Positions 1 to 11,039 of a DNA stretch of 64,000 nucleotides are shown here, in pieces. This DNA comes from Acanthosepion pharaonis (Eukaryota; Mollusca; Cephalopoda; Sepiida; Sepiidae). The DNA lies in contig CAHIKZ030000132.1 in NCBI GenBank assembly GCA_903632075.3, positions 257,501 to 321,500 of the forward strand. The letters are read 5' to 3'. A program made the position numbers and the translations under genes. The number at the start of each line of letters is the position of its first letter. Within the stretch, counting starts at the first letter, position 1. The notes under the pieces were generated by a model. It was not told the origin of the DNA. It did not search any database and saw only the letters and a list, made by a program, of their open reading frames with translations.

Positions 1-40
1 CTGATTGGGACCCGGAATGAAATGAGCATACAACTGGTAA
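1..40 (+). mobile_element. Possible 3' tail of an RLE-type LINE
   Basis: The window opens with GGGACCCGGAATGAAATGAG, which resembles the 3' untranslated segment of the RLE-type LINE near 53.1 and 56.2 kb (GGGACCCGGAAAGAAA on the minus strand). As in those copies, it runs directly into a trinucleotide repeat. The match is short, so this is a tentative call. Confidence 0.3.
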
Positions 41-76
<36 letters not shown>

Positions 77-102
77 AAATAATAATAATAATTATTATTA
101 TT
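41..102. repeat. Trinucleotide microsatellites (TAC)n then (AAT/ATT)n
   Basis: About twelve TAC/ACT units are followed by an AAT tract that turns into ATT. This is a simple-sequence tract, possibly the tail of the adjoining LINE fragment. Confidence 0.9.
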
Positions 103-157
103 CATTAGTTTATTTCTCGATCTTCGTATATACATATATGGATGTTTACACATTATT

Positions 158-445
158 CGGACTTTTGTCCTTATTTTAATGTCATATTCACGAAGCTTCA
201 GTTTTTGTACGCTCCAGCCTTCTTCAGGTGATATAAGTTGGAATTTCGAACTGAGCCTTTTATTTTGTCCACCGGGGTAGTTTGTTCTAGTTCCACATGT
301 CATACCTTTTCTGGATCTCTCAGTTTCAGTTATTCCGCTTTATCTCTCCAAGTTTTGTTCACCTCTGCTGTGGCCAGGTATTGAACTCATAACAATTTGG
401 ATCATTCACTGGATTACTTCAACGCTTTTATTCTTGTGGTCATCA
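158..445 (-). mobile_element. tRNA-derived SINE, family A (degraded copy)
   Basis: Read on the minus strand, a tRNA-like head (near 440-310) leads into a tail that contains the hairpin motif CTGAAGAAGGCTGGAGCGT and ends in CCGAATAATGTG. The same arrangement is clean at 37,866-38,185, where an A box (TGGCACAGTGG) and a B-box-like GAGTTCAATACC are visible. This copy has drifted. Transcription would be by RNA polymerase III if it were intact. Confidence 0.65.
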
Positions 446-1110
446 GTGTAGGCATTTTTGTACTTATAAGTCTCACTAATCAATTTTTTTTACCAGAACT
501 TATATTACACATTGTTGTTATTGTTTTTTTTTCTCGAGCAAACTTTAATAGTGTCTCCCATATTGTATTAATGTCTATGAATGCTGACTTAGGACATTTT
601 TGTCGCTTAGCATATGCGCTGATTCTTTACGTTTTCGTATTTTCCAGATATTTTCTCTGTCTGCTATTTCAACCTTATTCCACAAAGGGTGGTAATCTCC
701 CTTTTCTCATTATATATGATCAGCCATGCCTGATTTCCTCCCTTTTCTCACTATATATGATCAGCCATCCCTGATTTTTCTATTTAGCTCCGTGTTACGG
801 TTTTACGGTGTACTTAGTGAATTTGTGTAAATGAATGGCTGAACAGGAGAAATAACAGAATAAATTTGAGCCCTGCGTACTTGAACAATTTTAACCCTTC
901 TGCTTGAGCTCCTGGGTCAAAATTCACAAATAATTGGTATATATTATTTCAGGGTAGATATAAAAATAGAAGTTTTTACACACCGTTCAACCGATGATTG
1001 AACATTAAGTCATTTTTTAACACAGTTCAGCCGGTGGCTGGGAATTACGTCATGTTTCCTACTCTTAAAGAGGCGGCCTCGTTCTTATATTTCTTAGCAC
1101 AGCTGCACCA
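380..1110. repeat. Dispersed/tandem duplicate, copy 1 (partner at 1,440-1,905)
   Basis: Sequence from GGATTACTTCAACGCTTTTA through the TTTTCTCTGTCT and ATATATGATC blocks to GGCGGCCTCGTTCTTATATT recurs in the same order and orientation about 1.07 kb downstream. The partner is diverged and carries small insertions. The 125-codon reading frame at 397-774 lies inside this repeat and is not conserved in the partner, so it is not called as a gene. Confidence 0.6.
814..1056 (+). mobile_element. RTE-like LINE junction plus insert, copy 1
   Basis: The stretch AATTTGTGTAAATGAATGGC reads as part of an RTE-like C-terminal coding region (N-L-C-K-W-M-A-E-Q). It then passes into an AT-rich insert with ACCGTTCAACCG-type blocks. 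The same junction occurs at 3,333-3,435, which implies that the interrupted form was itself copied. Confidence 0.5.
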
Positions 1111-1129
1111 GACGGCGTACACGCAGTCC

Positions 1130-1395
1130 TTAATCATATTTTGTTCGTGAGGAGCGTACAACGTTGGGAATATGACAGTAAAGATGGGGACAACCGTTCG
1201 AACAATGTAAATATTGTAAATAGTTACAATACCTGATCTGGGAAATAGAGAGAGATTTTGAAGAAGGCCAGAGTGAAAACTGCCGAAACGTCGTGAATAT
1301 GACAGATGGGGACAACAGTCTAAACAGTGTAAATCGTGTAAATAATTAAATTACCTAATCTCAGAAATATAGACGGCTGAAGAAGACCTTTTAAT
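1130..1395 (+). mobile_element. SINE family A tail, two tandem pieces
   Basis: Two successive tail-like segments contain GGAGCGTACAACG, AAGATGGGGACAA and TGTAAAT...ACCTGATCTGGGAAAT, with a better hairpin motif at 1,257-1,294 (GAAGAAGGCCAGAG then GCCGAAACGTCG). No tRNA-like head precedes them. Confidence 0.55.
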
Positions 1396-1424
1396 AATTA
1401 AACTCAGCAAGTTTGTTATTTTTG

Positions 1425-1500
1425 GTCATCTCTGGCCACAACTCTTTGGGTCAAGTTGCTGGATTACTTCAACCAACGCTTTTATCTACTGCGCCATTGA
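1425..1500 (-). mobile_element. SINE family A head fragment
   Basis: The minus strand reads ATGGCGCAGTAGATAAAAGC, then GACCCAAAGAGT. This matches the A-box region and following spacer of the family A head seen at 37,866. Confidence 0.6.
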
Positions 1501-1897
1501 CAATGAATGATTGGGAACATCAGTAAATTATATTTTGGACTTATAAACCAAATGTTTCAATAAGCGTTTTTAACCTTAGCTCATAATATAAATATTTGTT
1601 ATTGTTTTTTTTTCTATCTCTATGTGATAATGGTTGTCATATTGTCTATGCTTGGCCGGCTTAGATGATTTTTTCGCCTAGCATACGTGCTAATTCTTTA
1701 ATTTTTCGTGTTTTCCTTTGATTTTCTCTGTCTATTATTTCAACCTCACCCCACAGGGGGATGATCTCCCTTTTCCCTCCATATATGATCTGCTAAGCAC
1801 GACGTTTTTTTATATCCCCTTACGTTTTATGGCTTTACGGTTTTCTTGCACTCGTACCTTAAGGGGGCGGCCTGTTTCTACTTTATATTTCTTGCCA

Positions 1898-1905
<8 letters not shown>
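1440..1905. repeat. Duplicate of 380-1,110, copy 2
   Basis: Diverged second copy of the upstream block, ending in GGGGGCGGCCTGTTTCTACT just before a (TA)n tract. The order of shared blocks is conserved. Confidence 0.6.
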
Positions 1906-1967
<62 letters not shown>

Positions 1968-2088
1968 CATCTATCCAACCAAATATGTTAGCTCTATCTC
2001 TGATATTGAGCGCTTTCTAATAAAGTACCGCGCATATAATATATAAATAATAATACATATATATTTATTTATATTTATATACACTTTT

Positions 2089-2162
<74 letters not shown>
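1902..2162. repeat. (TA)n, (CA)n and (TA)n microsatellites with a shared flank motif
   Basis: Long TA tract at 1,902-1,965, CA tract at 2,091-2,137, and TA tract at 2,138-2,162. Between them, 1,985-2,040 carries GTTAGCTCTATCTCTGATAT followed by TGAGCGC. This motif also flanks TA tracts at 8,770-8,865, 37,085-37,140, 35,830, 60,340 and 61,090. Confidence 0.9.
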
Positions 2163-2180
2163 ATCACTCACCGATAGCAC

Positions 2181-2217
2181 GACTCGGAGTTTTCTGCATA
2201 AGGCAATCTTCAGGTGC
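2181..2217 (-). other. CUGANGA-hairpin-GAAA motif
   Basis: The minus strand reads CTGAAGAT, then TGCCTTATGCA, then GAAAAC. This is one of several short motifs in the window that combine CUGANGA, a hairpin and GAAA. It lies at the edge of a TA tract. Confidence 0.4.
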
Positions 2218-2319
2218 TGAGTATAGACTGATCGTTGCGTAATTTAAATTTTAAAAATTATATCTGGGTATCGCAATGTTGGCGTAATTATATATTGCGT
2301 TTAGTGAGGGATAATATGA

Positions 2320-2440
2320 ATATTTATTCTCGGTAGTCGATGCGCATTGCTGATGAGTCCTAAAATAGAAGGAAACCGCCGTCCAGTCCTTTCTGCATTC
2401 TGTTGAAGACTCTTCTAGACTCGATGAATGATTTAGTTAT
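2320..2440 (+). ncRNA. Hammerhead-like ribozyme relic, copy 1 (stem II broken)
   Basis: The invariant core CTGATGA lies at 2,350-2,356, GAAA at 2,372-2,375, and a GTC at 2,381-2,383, in the order of a type I hammerhead. Stem I could form between CATTG (2,345-2,349) and CAGTC (2,384-2,388), with one G-U pair. Stem II is poor: GTCC faces GAAG. The downstream block TTCTGCATTCTGTTG is shared with copy 2. Cleavage activity is doubtful because of stem II. Confidence 0.55.
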
Positions 2441-2559
2441 GATTATTCAAATCCCCCTAATAATGTCTATCACTTGTATATCCTTGCTTGAACCAGCTTC
2501 TAATGCTCTGGATGGAGCGGATAGGGGATAGAAGTCGTGACACGTGGAGGCACAGTCCG

Positions 2560-2800
2560 TAAATTTGGATGAGTTACACGGCAAAATTCGTGACGAGCGG
2601 CGCTATATCGAGTCCAGTTTGTTACCTCTCCGTCACCTAGACCCGTTGGTCTACTGGGTATTACGTCATAACGTAACGGCCCGGGTTCTATTCTCGGTAG
2701 TGAAGACCCACTGCCGATGAGTTCCAAAATAGGACGAAACTGCCGTCCCGTGCTTTCTGCATTCTGTTGAGGATTCTTCTAGACTCGATGAATTAGTTAA
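2560..2800 (+). mobile_element. SINE with tRNA-like head and hammerhead-like motif (copy 2)
   Basis: A box TGGTCTACTGG (2,647-2,657) and B-box-like GGGTTCTATTC (2,683-2,693) form a Pol III head. About 20 nt later comes a type I hammerhead-like fold: stem I CACTG/CCGTG with one mismatch, core CCGATGA (2,714-2,720; U4 changed to C), stem II GTTC/GGAC with an A-rich loop, GAAA (2,736-2,739), a small stem III, and GTC (2,745-2,747). The U4C change probably abolishes cleavage in this copy. Hammerheads of this type are known from Penelope-like elements and some metazoan small retroelements. Confidence 0.6.
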
Positions 2801-3195
2801 TTATGTATATTTATCAATATCTACTTAATAGCTCTGTTGTATTACATCCAACATTTTATTAATACCAGCAATATTTTGAGTATCTAATGTTAGTTAATCT
2901 TATGGTAGGGTGTTTTTTTTTATATAATGTTTGGTGTTCTTGTGTCTTTGCATATACTGTTCGAACATACAGTCCGCGGGTTTTGTTGGGATCTGTATAT
3001 TTGGTTTTCGTTTCTATGTCCTGTTGTTCGTCGTATTTGACCCGCTTCTAATTTCCATAGAATGCTGATGCATCCAAAATGATGAGCCAAAATTGCTAAC
3101 AGCAAATCAGACATACCAAAATCTAACAAGGGAAGATATCATGGACCAGACATGTTACGAAATTTCAGAGAAAATAGAAACAGGAAATAAACTTA
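2800..3195. other. AT-rich stretch, nothing recognised
   Basis: No repeat or coding relic was recognised. A 69-codon minus-strand frame (2,920-3,129) has mixed composition but no family motif that I know. Confidence 0.4.
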
Positions 3196-3842
3196 ACATC
3201 AGAAGACATAGTGGAAATATCTAGGGTACGCTGTAAGAAAAGAGGGCTTAGAAAATATGATAATCTCAAGACAGATTGAAGGCAAGAAGAACAGATGGAA
3301 ATATTGCATGCCAATCTTAGTGAACTTGAGTAGATGAACAGCGGAACAGGAAAAATAACAGAAAGAGAACGTTTTAAACCCTTTGAGTTCTGCCTTCTTG
3401 AACAATTTTAACCATTCTGCTTGAGTCAAAATTCGCAAATAATTGGTATATATTATTTCAGAGTAGATATAAAAATAGTTCCAAGTTTTTCCCCCACCGT
3501 TCAACCCGTGATTGAACATTAAGTCATTTTCCTCTAACACTGTTAAACCGGTGGCTGGGCATTAAGCCATTTTTTTTACCACCGGTAAAGCGGTTGACAG
3601 GGATTAATAAATCAAACTGAATTCGCAAGTAATTGGTATGTAATGTTTCACGGAAGATATAAAAATAGTTACAAATGTTTACCCACCGTTCAACCGGTGG
3701 CTGAGCATGACATCATTTTTCTCTGTCAACGGTAAATCGGTGGCCAGGGCTTAAAGGGTTAAGAGTTACAAGGGACTGGAAGTTGTGGAGAGCCATGAAC
3801 GCCTACGTCCCAAGGGGACATGGCTCATAAAGAAGAATTAAT
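3196..3842 (+). pseudogene. RTE-like LINE ORF2 C-terminus, interrupted
   Basis: The plus strand encodes EGLENMIISRQIEGKKNRWK near 3,240-3,300 and, about 470 nt later, RDWKLWRAMNAYVPRGHGS followed by a stop (3,773-3,826). Both match the conserved C-terminal tail of RTE-like LINEs that I see in other copies here (38,290-38,850; 28,235-28,690). Between them, an AT-rich insert splits the frame. The element is 5'-truncated and cannot be functional. Confidence 0.7.
3345..3765 (+). repeat. Insert in RTE-like ORF with internal ACCGGTGGCTG repeats
   Basis: The insert starts right after the codons for A-E-Q and holds repeated blocks of the type CACCGTTCAACCGGTGGCTG plus an AATAATTGGTAT...TATAAAAATAG unit, which occurs twice here. 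The same insert with the same left junction is at 839-1,056. Confidence 0.6.
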
Positions 3843-4024
3843 TTTTTTTCATTTTTAGTGACTTAAACTCTGGATAAATTTAACAATTATTTGTATATTT
3901 TGGAAGAAAGTATACGTGCTTCATCAGAAGAATTTTTCTTCGAGGCATTAAGTTTTTAAAAAAATTGAATTAATTTTTTTTTTAAAGTGACGCAATCCAT
4001 ATTGGTCAGTATATTCTTTTTCTT

Positions 4025-4375
4025 CTTTTACGTGGCGAGTCACTTCAAGAAAATCATGGCCCCCCACAACATCCTATCCTCCATACCTCTTAGCAATATT
4101 TATTGTTTTACAATCCTTCTCAGACACTTTTTTCTTTTGCCCCCTCCTGTCTTCAATATGTCCAATAAGAGTGTTGTATTTTCCCAGTCGTCTATACTCG
4201 TTATGTATCTAAGACATTTCAGTTGCCTCTTTCCGATTTTATATGTAAATGTTATTTTTTTTCATTTTTTTAACTTCCTCATTGATCACATGTTAATTCA
4301 ATGGTATTCTCATCATGTTTCTGTGCATCCACATCTCCTTTGCCTCAAGTCTCGTCTTTATCTGTGAGAATATTG
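4025..4375 (-). pseudogene. RTE-like LINE C-terminus
   Basis: Minus-strand translation gives IGKRQLKCLRYI, then NTTLLLDILKTGGGKRKK, then MEDRMLWGAMIFLK, in the order of the RTE-like C-terminal tail. Stops and frameshifts interrupt it. Only the 3' end of the element is present. Confidence 0.6.
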
Positions 4376-4379
4376 TCCA

Positions 4380-4940
4380 TTACTGAATATATAGTTTGCG
4401 GCAGAGGTGGCTCCCACAATTTAACCTGTCGCCTGTATGGTGCTAGTAAACTTTGTCAAGCTAGCTATGGTTTTACGATTTGCTTTTCCGATGTCATCCG
4501 TTACCATCATCTTTTGGACCAGTGCACACCGCCCGTTTGCTGTTGAGACGTGTTTTTAAGGCTGGTGAATATGCAACTGAAAAAAAAAGAACTCTTTATT
4601 CTCATTTCATTTTACGTCGAAATGATGCTGTTCCGTATCAAAACGGATATTGCTGTTGGTCGAAAATTTCCGTACCACATGTTCAAAAAAAAAAATCCAT
4701 CGGATATTGCTTTGAAATTATCCAGAAAACTTTCCGAGACCACCATTTCAATGTCATTTAAAAAAAAAAAAAACTCCATACTGTTATTTAAAAGTTTCTA
4801 ATCTGGACCACCGAACTTCCGTGGTGATAGGAAGACCTCGAACTTTAGAAATCATCCAGAAAAGTGTATGGCAAATAGAGACCACCATTTGGAGGATGTC
4901 ATTTTAAAAACCAAATGAATACAAACTACATACTGTTGTT
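4380..4940. other. Unassigned, with a degenerate hAT-end-like piece
   Basis: This contains A-rich runs and, at 4,790-4,830, TTTCTAATCTGGACCACCGA, which resembles the hAT-like terminus at 4,946. It may be a fragment of the same element family. No gene was recognised. Confidence 0.4.
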
Positions 4941-4944
4941 TAAA

Positions 4945-6200
4945 TCAGTGTTTCTAATCGTGGACCACCGGTGGACCACATAGCATTTCTTGTGGTCCAT
5001 AGAGAATTGGTAGCCATAAAAAATGTAGCCATTTCACAAAAATGTATCTAAATTATTCATACTTTGAAGAATTAAAAACGTATATAATATTTTATTACAC
5101 ACTTGTCCATTATATTTGAAAATTTCGAAATGACCTAGCTATTATGCAGTGCTATATTTATTTATTTTTTTTATTATACATAATCTATTCGACCTAGAAA
5201 ATTATGTGCCAGAAGATGGAAATGTTGGGTTGGCTGAAATGTTGCTGGACTTGAAAGAGAATGCAAAATTGAGAAGAAGATTTGACAAAGAAGGTGCCTT
5301 TGCCTACATATAGAAAAAGGACTCACACCCAAATATTTTTCAACATGTAGAAGCAAGCATTATTTCTTTCCCTACCACATGGATTGTGGAACCTGGAATT
5401 TCGGCTGTTGTGGATGTTTTCAGTAGAAAAAGAAATCGATTAAGATCTCAACAGCAGAGGAACTATCAGACTAAGACTGATTGACATCATCAAAATTGAT
5501 TATGATATTTTGTGTCAGAAAGAGCAAGATAAAGGTAGTCACTAGCTGAATGGACTAAGATGTAATGACATCATATGATAATGTGCAAAATTATGATATT
5601 TTATGTAAGACAAAGAAATTGATCAAGATCAAAGGTAGTCAGATCAGTCACAACCTGAATGGACTAAGACTTAATGACATCATCAACATTGATTATATTT
5701 TGTGTCAGAAAGAGCAAGATCAAGGTAATCGCAACCTGAATGGACTATGACTTAATGACATCCTCAAAATTGATTGATATTTTGTGTCAGAAAGAGCAAG
5801 ATCAAGGTAGTCACAACCTGAATGGACTAAGACTTAATGACATCATCGAAATTGATTATGATATTTTGTGTCAGAAAGAGCATGATCAAGGTAGTCACAA
5901 CCTGAATGGACTAAGACTTAATGACATCATCGAAATTGATTATGATATTTTGTGTCAGAAAGAGCAAAATCAAGGTAGTCACTAGCTGAATGGACTCAGA
6001 CAAAATGACATTATCAAAATTGATTACAATATCCTATGCTCATACTTTGTACTAAAATAGATTTTAAAGTGTAAATAGATTGTCTTTACATTGAGTACGT
6101 TTTTGTGAAAATTAAACAGCCTAAATGTAACAGTGGTCCATTTGAATTTTTGAAGGAAAAAATGGTCCATGAACTAAAAATGGCTGAAAAGTAATTTTTT
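4945..6200 (+). mobile_element. hAT-like DNA transposon relic with transposase C-terminus
   Basis: A left end CAGTGTTTCTAATCGTGGAC (4,947) and a right end holding inverted GGTCCATGAACTAAAAA (about 6,150-6,180) bound the relic. At 5,370-5,450 the plus strand encodes PTTWIVEPGISAVVDVFSRK followed by RNRL, matching the hAT dimerisation region (compare the usual W-L-V-E-S-G-F-S-A-V pattern in Charlie/ZBED5-type transposases). The catalytic part is missing and the 5' side has been deleted. The remaining coding part continues into a minisatellite. Confidence 0.7.
5456..6020 (+). repeat. 84-bp minisatellite built from the hAT C-terminal codons
   Basis: Six to seven units of about 80-109 bp, the best ones 84 bp, carry GACTAAGACTTAATGACATC and TGATATTTTGTGTCAGAAAG. 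Each unit encodes L-R-L-x-D-I-I-x-I-D-Y-D-I-L-C-Q-K-E, the natural continuation of the hAT C-terminus. Because 84 is 28 codons, two adjacent units stay in frame (5,740-5,985). The array arose by tandem expansion within a dead transposon. Confidence 0.85.
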
Positions 6201-6980
6201 ATATAACAGTTAAATTTATTTTTTAATAGCAGTTATCTTGGTCTGTTCGTCAGCCTCTAAAATGTGGGAGATATTTCTGTCGCACACTATCCTTCATTCA
6301 CTTATAAACACACCGTACTAAATTCTGTTACAGCAAATGACAATTGAAATCGTGTGTTGGGTAAACTAATTCTATCCTTGACCCAATCATTTTGGCATTG
6401 AGCGTGAACAAAGGGGAAAAAAATTAAATCTTCGGCCAAATCGGGAGCAGTTGAAGGCAGCAAGCAGATTCCTCAAAGACTCTGTTTCCAAACAGAAACA
6501 TCATGTATAAAAAGAAAGGTAAGACGAAGTAGGAGAAAAGTGTGGAGGCGGAAGGCAGGCAAATACTCGCATTTGTCTTATTTGATTAAAGTCTCTTCCA
6601 GAATCTCACGAGTCCATAAAGAGCCTATTCTGGGACTTTTCAATAGCCTTCTTTTTATTCAAACACCGAGCGTTTTCTGCTCGTGCTCTTTTTCACACCT
6701 CCTCAAAGCTGGGGTGGGTGTGCGTGTCGATCTCACTCTCACTCTGCCTAAGGGGTTTTCTCCATGAAAGGAAAGGAAAATCAGATCTGTAAATAAATTA
6801 ACCGCTAGATGTTGCGAAAATAACAAATTAAGCTAAATCACGAATACAGAGCGATTTTAAGACACGCGGCGTTTTTTTTTTCGTAAACATTTCTCCCACA
6901 ACCAAGGCAATAAAGCCACTAAGACATGAATGGGTTACTGAATGTGAAAGAAAAATAGAAAAGAAAGCATAATTAAAATT
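6200..6980. other. Unassigned, no gene recognised
   Basis: There is a short block at 6,905-6,950 (AAGCCACTAAGACATGAATG) that recurs at 23,525-23,560. The 75-codon frame at 6,540-6,767 has no recognisable features. Confidence 0.4.
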
Positions 6981-6984
6981 GGTT

Positions 6985-7390
6985 AATTATGTTTGTTTTA
7001 CGGCATATCAACCTCAATGGGTTATTTAATGCCGACGATTTATTTTATTGCTGGTAATATTTTCTTTCAAAACGATAGTTGGTAATATTGTTTTCTAAAA
7101 ATGTATTGCTACCAATTTGTTTTACAAAGTATTTCTTGTATATATTAAAACCTATTTTTAAACTTTCATAGTGATTTGTCTCCAGTTTGGGTGTCATAGC
7201 TGGGATCCTAACAGCTGCTACCATCCGGGTCAGGGTGAAACTGGGAACATGAGCAATTAAGAGGTGGTTCCATGCTTCTCAAAACCTCCTAATCAGAGGT
7301 CTAGCTGTTGGATGTAGTTTATCGTCTTACCCAAGACGCGGATGTAGTTTATCGCCATACCCAGGACGGCATAATTAAGGTAAGAGAATA
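6985..7390 (-). repeat. Dispersed repeat R1 (inverted relative to 58,495-58,925)
   Basis: From a TTTACGGCATATCAACCTCA end through TGCTGGTAATATTTTC to GTTTATCGCCATACCCAGGA, this matches in inverted orientation the block at 58,495-58,925. The 17,105-17,300 block is a partial copy. No coding capacity was recognised. Confidence 0.65.
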
Positions 7391-7514
7391 GTAAAAGAGC
7401 TGGAATAAAGAAGATACATGGTAACGTTTTTGCATTTAAATTTCTGGAGATAAAATGAGATTAGAATCAAGAGGCCGAATTGTAAAAATTAAAAAAGCGA
7501 GAAGGAACTGTTAA

Positions 7515-7620
7515 AAAGTTACATCTACCCATTTCAGCTTTAGAATGAACCTTGCTGTAATAGCATACTGGCCTCAATTCGTAAACTTGATGTACCATAC
7601 ATCTACTGAGTTTCAAATTT

Positions 7621-7671
<51 letters not shown>

Positions 7672-7935
7672 AAAACAATCTAGTATTAGAACTCGTCTCA
7701 AAAAATGTTTTACTATATTAAAAAAAAAATTCGTAAACTTGATGACGTGGTACCAAACAGGATACGGTCGCGGCACCCAAATGTGACGTTCAACCTTTGG
7801 TGATTCAGGTTACCCTCGAAAGCATTTATGGAAAGGCACTGAGTTTCAAAGAAAAAAATCAACAAATATCAACATATATATATATCTCCCCGACCCGTAT
7901 ATATATATATATATATAACGTTTATATATATATGC
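7515..7935. repeat. Repeat block with (TA)n tracts
   Basis: GTTACATCTACCCATTTCAG (7,521) and CAATTCGTAAACTTGATG resemble 34,240-34,300. In both places the block leads into a TA tract (here 7,626-7,669). A further broken TA tract lies at 7,876-7,935. Confidence 0.6.
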
Positions 7936-9255
<1,320 letters not shown>

Positions 9256-9384
9256 TATATTGGTGAGTCTGGAAATAATTTTAGAATTTCGTTTCAATAA
9301 CCATAAAAACAATACGTCAAAACAACCCTTATTCCCCATAGCTAAACACTACAATCAATCAGGACATACATTAGAAAACTGCTA
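9256..9384 (+). pseudogene. Penelope-like/GIY-YIG domain C-terminal fragment (tentative)
   Basis: The plus strand encodes RFNNHKNNTSKQPLFPIAKH followed by YNQSGHTLENC. This resembles the segment near the end of the GIY-YIG endonuclease of Penelope-like retroelements, where R-x(3)-H-K is followed by P-I-A-K-H-F-N and a G-H. Only about 43 codons are present and no catalytic G-I-Y/Y-I-G residues are visible. Confidence 0.45.
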
Positions 9385-10163
9385 ATGTTAATGATAGATT
9401 CGATTTTACTTCCACATTCACGCAGAAAAAAAAAAAAAAAAAGGAACATATTGATTTTTAAAATTAAATACACATATAAAATAGGGTTGAATAAGGGACT
9501 TAGCTGTTTTAAATCTTTATAAATATTTCAATAGTTAAGCAATTTTTTTAGATATAGTAAAAAACATTTAAAATATGTATTACAGTTAGATTTAAGTTAG
9601 GAATATCCGAACAGTGACGTTCCATATCACGTGACGTCCGCGTCTCGCGAAGGACGCTACTTGCTAACAAACAGTAATTTTAATTTATTTGTAACAAATA
9701 GTTATTTCTGATGAAAAATTAAGGACAATTTGAAATATCAAAATCTAATCAAAGCTAATCTAGCACTACGCCTCACTTCATACAGTTGAGGTAACAAAAA
9801 GGAAACAAACACTGATCAGTGGTTAGTATCTTACAATACATATTTCTTGCGACGATTTAACTTTCATGAAAATGTTGAAATCTGCTCATCAATTCATTCA
9901 ATCAAGTCATGCATCAAATATATATCAAACGGATCAGATCAACTTGTTTTTGTACCCGCCCTCACGAAAATTTATTTCCCTTTGACTTAAATTAAATTTA
10001 AATGCAAATACGAGAATGACTTCTATTCAAAATATAGAGTAAGATGATCATTGAGTAATACAGAAATGCATCATTTTTCTCACAAATCATAAAATGATTT
10101 AAATCTATCATTATGTTCTTGACAAAAAATGTGTGACACGCAGCAAGGCACGGGTAATTCGGT

Positions 10164-10165
<2 letters not shown>
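9385..10165. other. Unassigned; small CG-rich island near 9,615-9,665
   Basis: No coding relic was recognised. The block around 9,625-9,665 contains TATCACGTGACGTCCGCGTC, which combines an E-box (CACGTG) with TGACGTCC. In this AT-rich setting it stands out, but no transcript evidence can be read from the sequence. Confidence 0.35.
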
Positions 10166-10169
<4 letters not shown>

Positions 10170-10258
<89 letters not shown>

Positions 10259-10576
10259 TTTTTTAAGAACATTTTTCGTTTATTCGTTTTTTATAGATAA
10301 AAATATTTAAGTAAATGCTCTGTTTATAATAAAAAGTATTAACCACATTTACCGGCCGAGAAATTTTCATAGAAAATATGCGTCTTCGGACAGGAATCGA
10401 ACTTGTATCCTAAACGAAACCGTCATATAGCCTGACGTGCTTTTACCGAATTCGCCACAGAGGAGCGTTTCGATTAGCAAGGTCGATTTTACTGTTTTTA
10501 AACTACAATTTTGCATGATTTTCTGAGGTACATTCATATCTGCTCTTAATATATATATATATATATATATATTTAT

Positions 10577-10632
<56 letters not shown>
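10170..10632 (-). mobile_element. tRNA-derived SINE, family D, flanked by (TA)n tracts
   Basis: On the minus strand, a degenerate tRNA-like head runs from about 10,470 to 10,380 with A-box-like TGGCGAATTCGG and B box AGTTCGATTCCTG. The body TAATAAAAAGTATTAACCAC lies on its 3' side. TA tracts bound the copy at 10,170-10,255 and 10,547-10,632. Related, more decayed copies are at 60,490-60,740 and 60,800-60,880. Confidence 0.6.
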
Positions 10633-10634
<2 letters not shown>

Positions 10635-10889
10635 AGATGCTTGTTTTAAAACTTTCAATATGCTACAAATTTTAACATAATTATAACAGAGAATGTTCGC
10701 AGTTTAAAAAAAACCCAGAATGACAATGATCACAGTTACACTAAGTTTGTCGTTGTAATTCACCACTGAGAAAGTTCTCAGAGGAGATCGAAAGTTCTTG
10801 GGTAAGAAAAAATATAAAATTATAAAAATAATTACACATAATATTGTATATTATTCAAAGGAAACATGGATAAAGGAAGAATTGCTGCT

Positions 10890-10960
<71 letters not shown>
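10633..10960. repeat. Unassigned spacer then (CA)n/(TA)n
   Basis: A hairpin-like CTGAGAAAGTTCTCAG (10,768-10,783) is followed by CA (10,892-10,920) and TA (10,921-10,960) tracts. Confidence 0.7.
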
Positions 10961-10965
<5 letters not shown>

Positions 10966-11039
10966 ATCACAAACTTCTATGAAACAAAATCACTAATACC
11001 TATAAATTAGATAATATTAATACTATTTGTGCAATTAAC

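Noticed and set aside
397..774. 125-codon hydrophobic frame that looks like a membrane protein
   Set aside because: It lies in a T-rich duplicated block, and the partner copy at 1,440-1,905 does not keep the frame.
10380..10470. A functional tRNA gene on the minus strand
   Set aside because: Boxes are present but the acceptor and anticodon stems do not pair convincingly, and the flanks match a repeated family, so it is treated as a SINE head.
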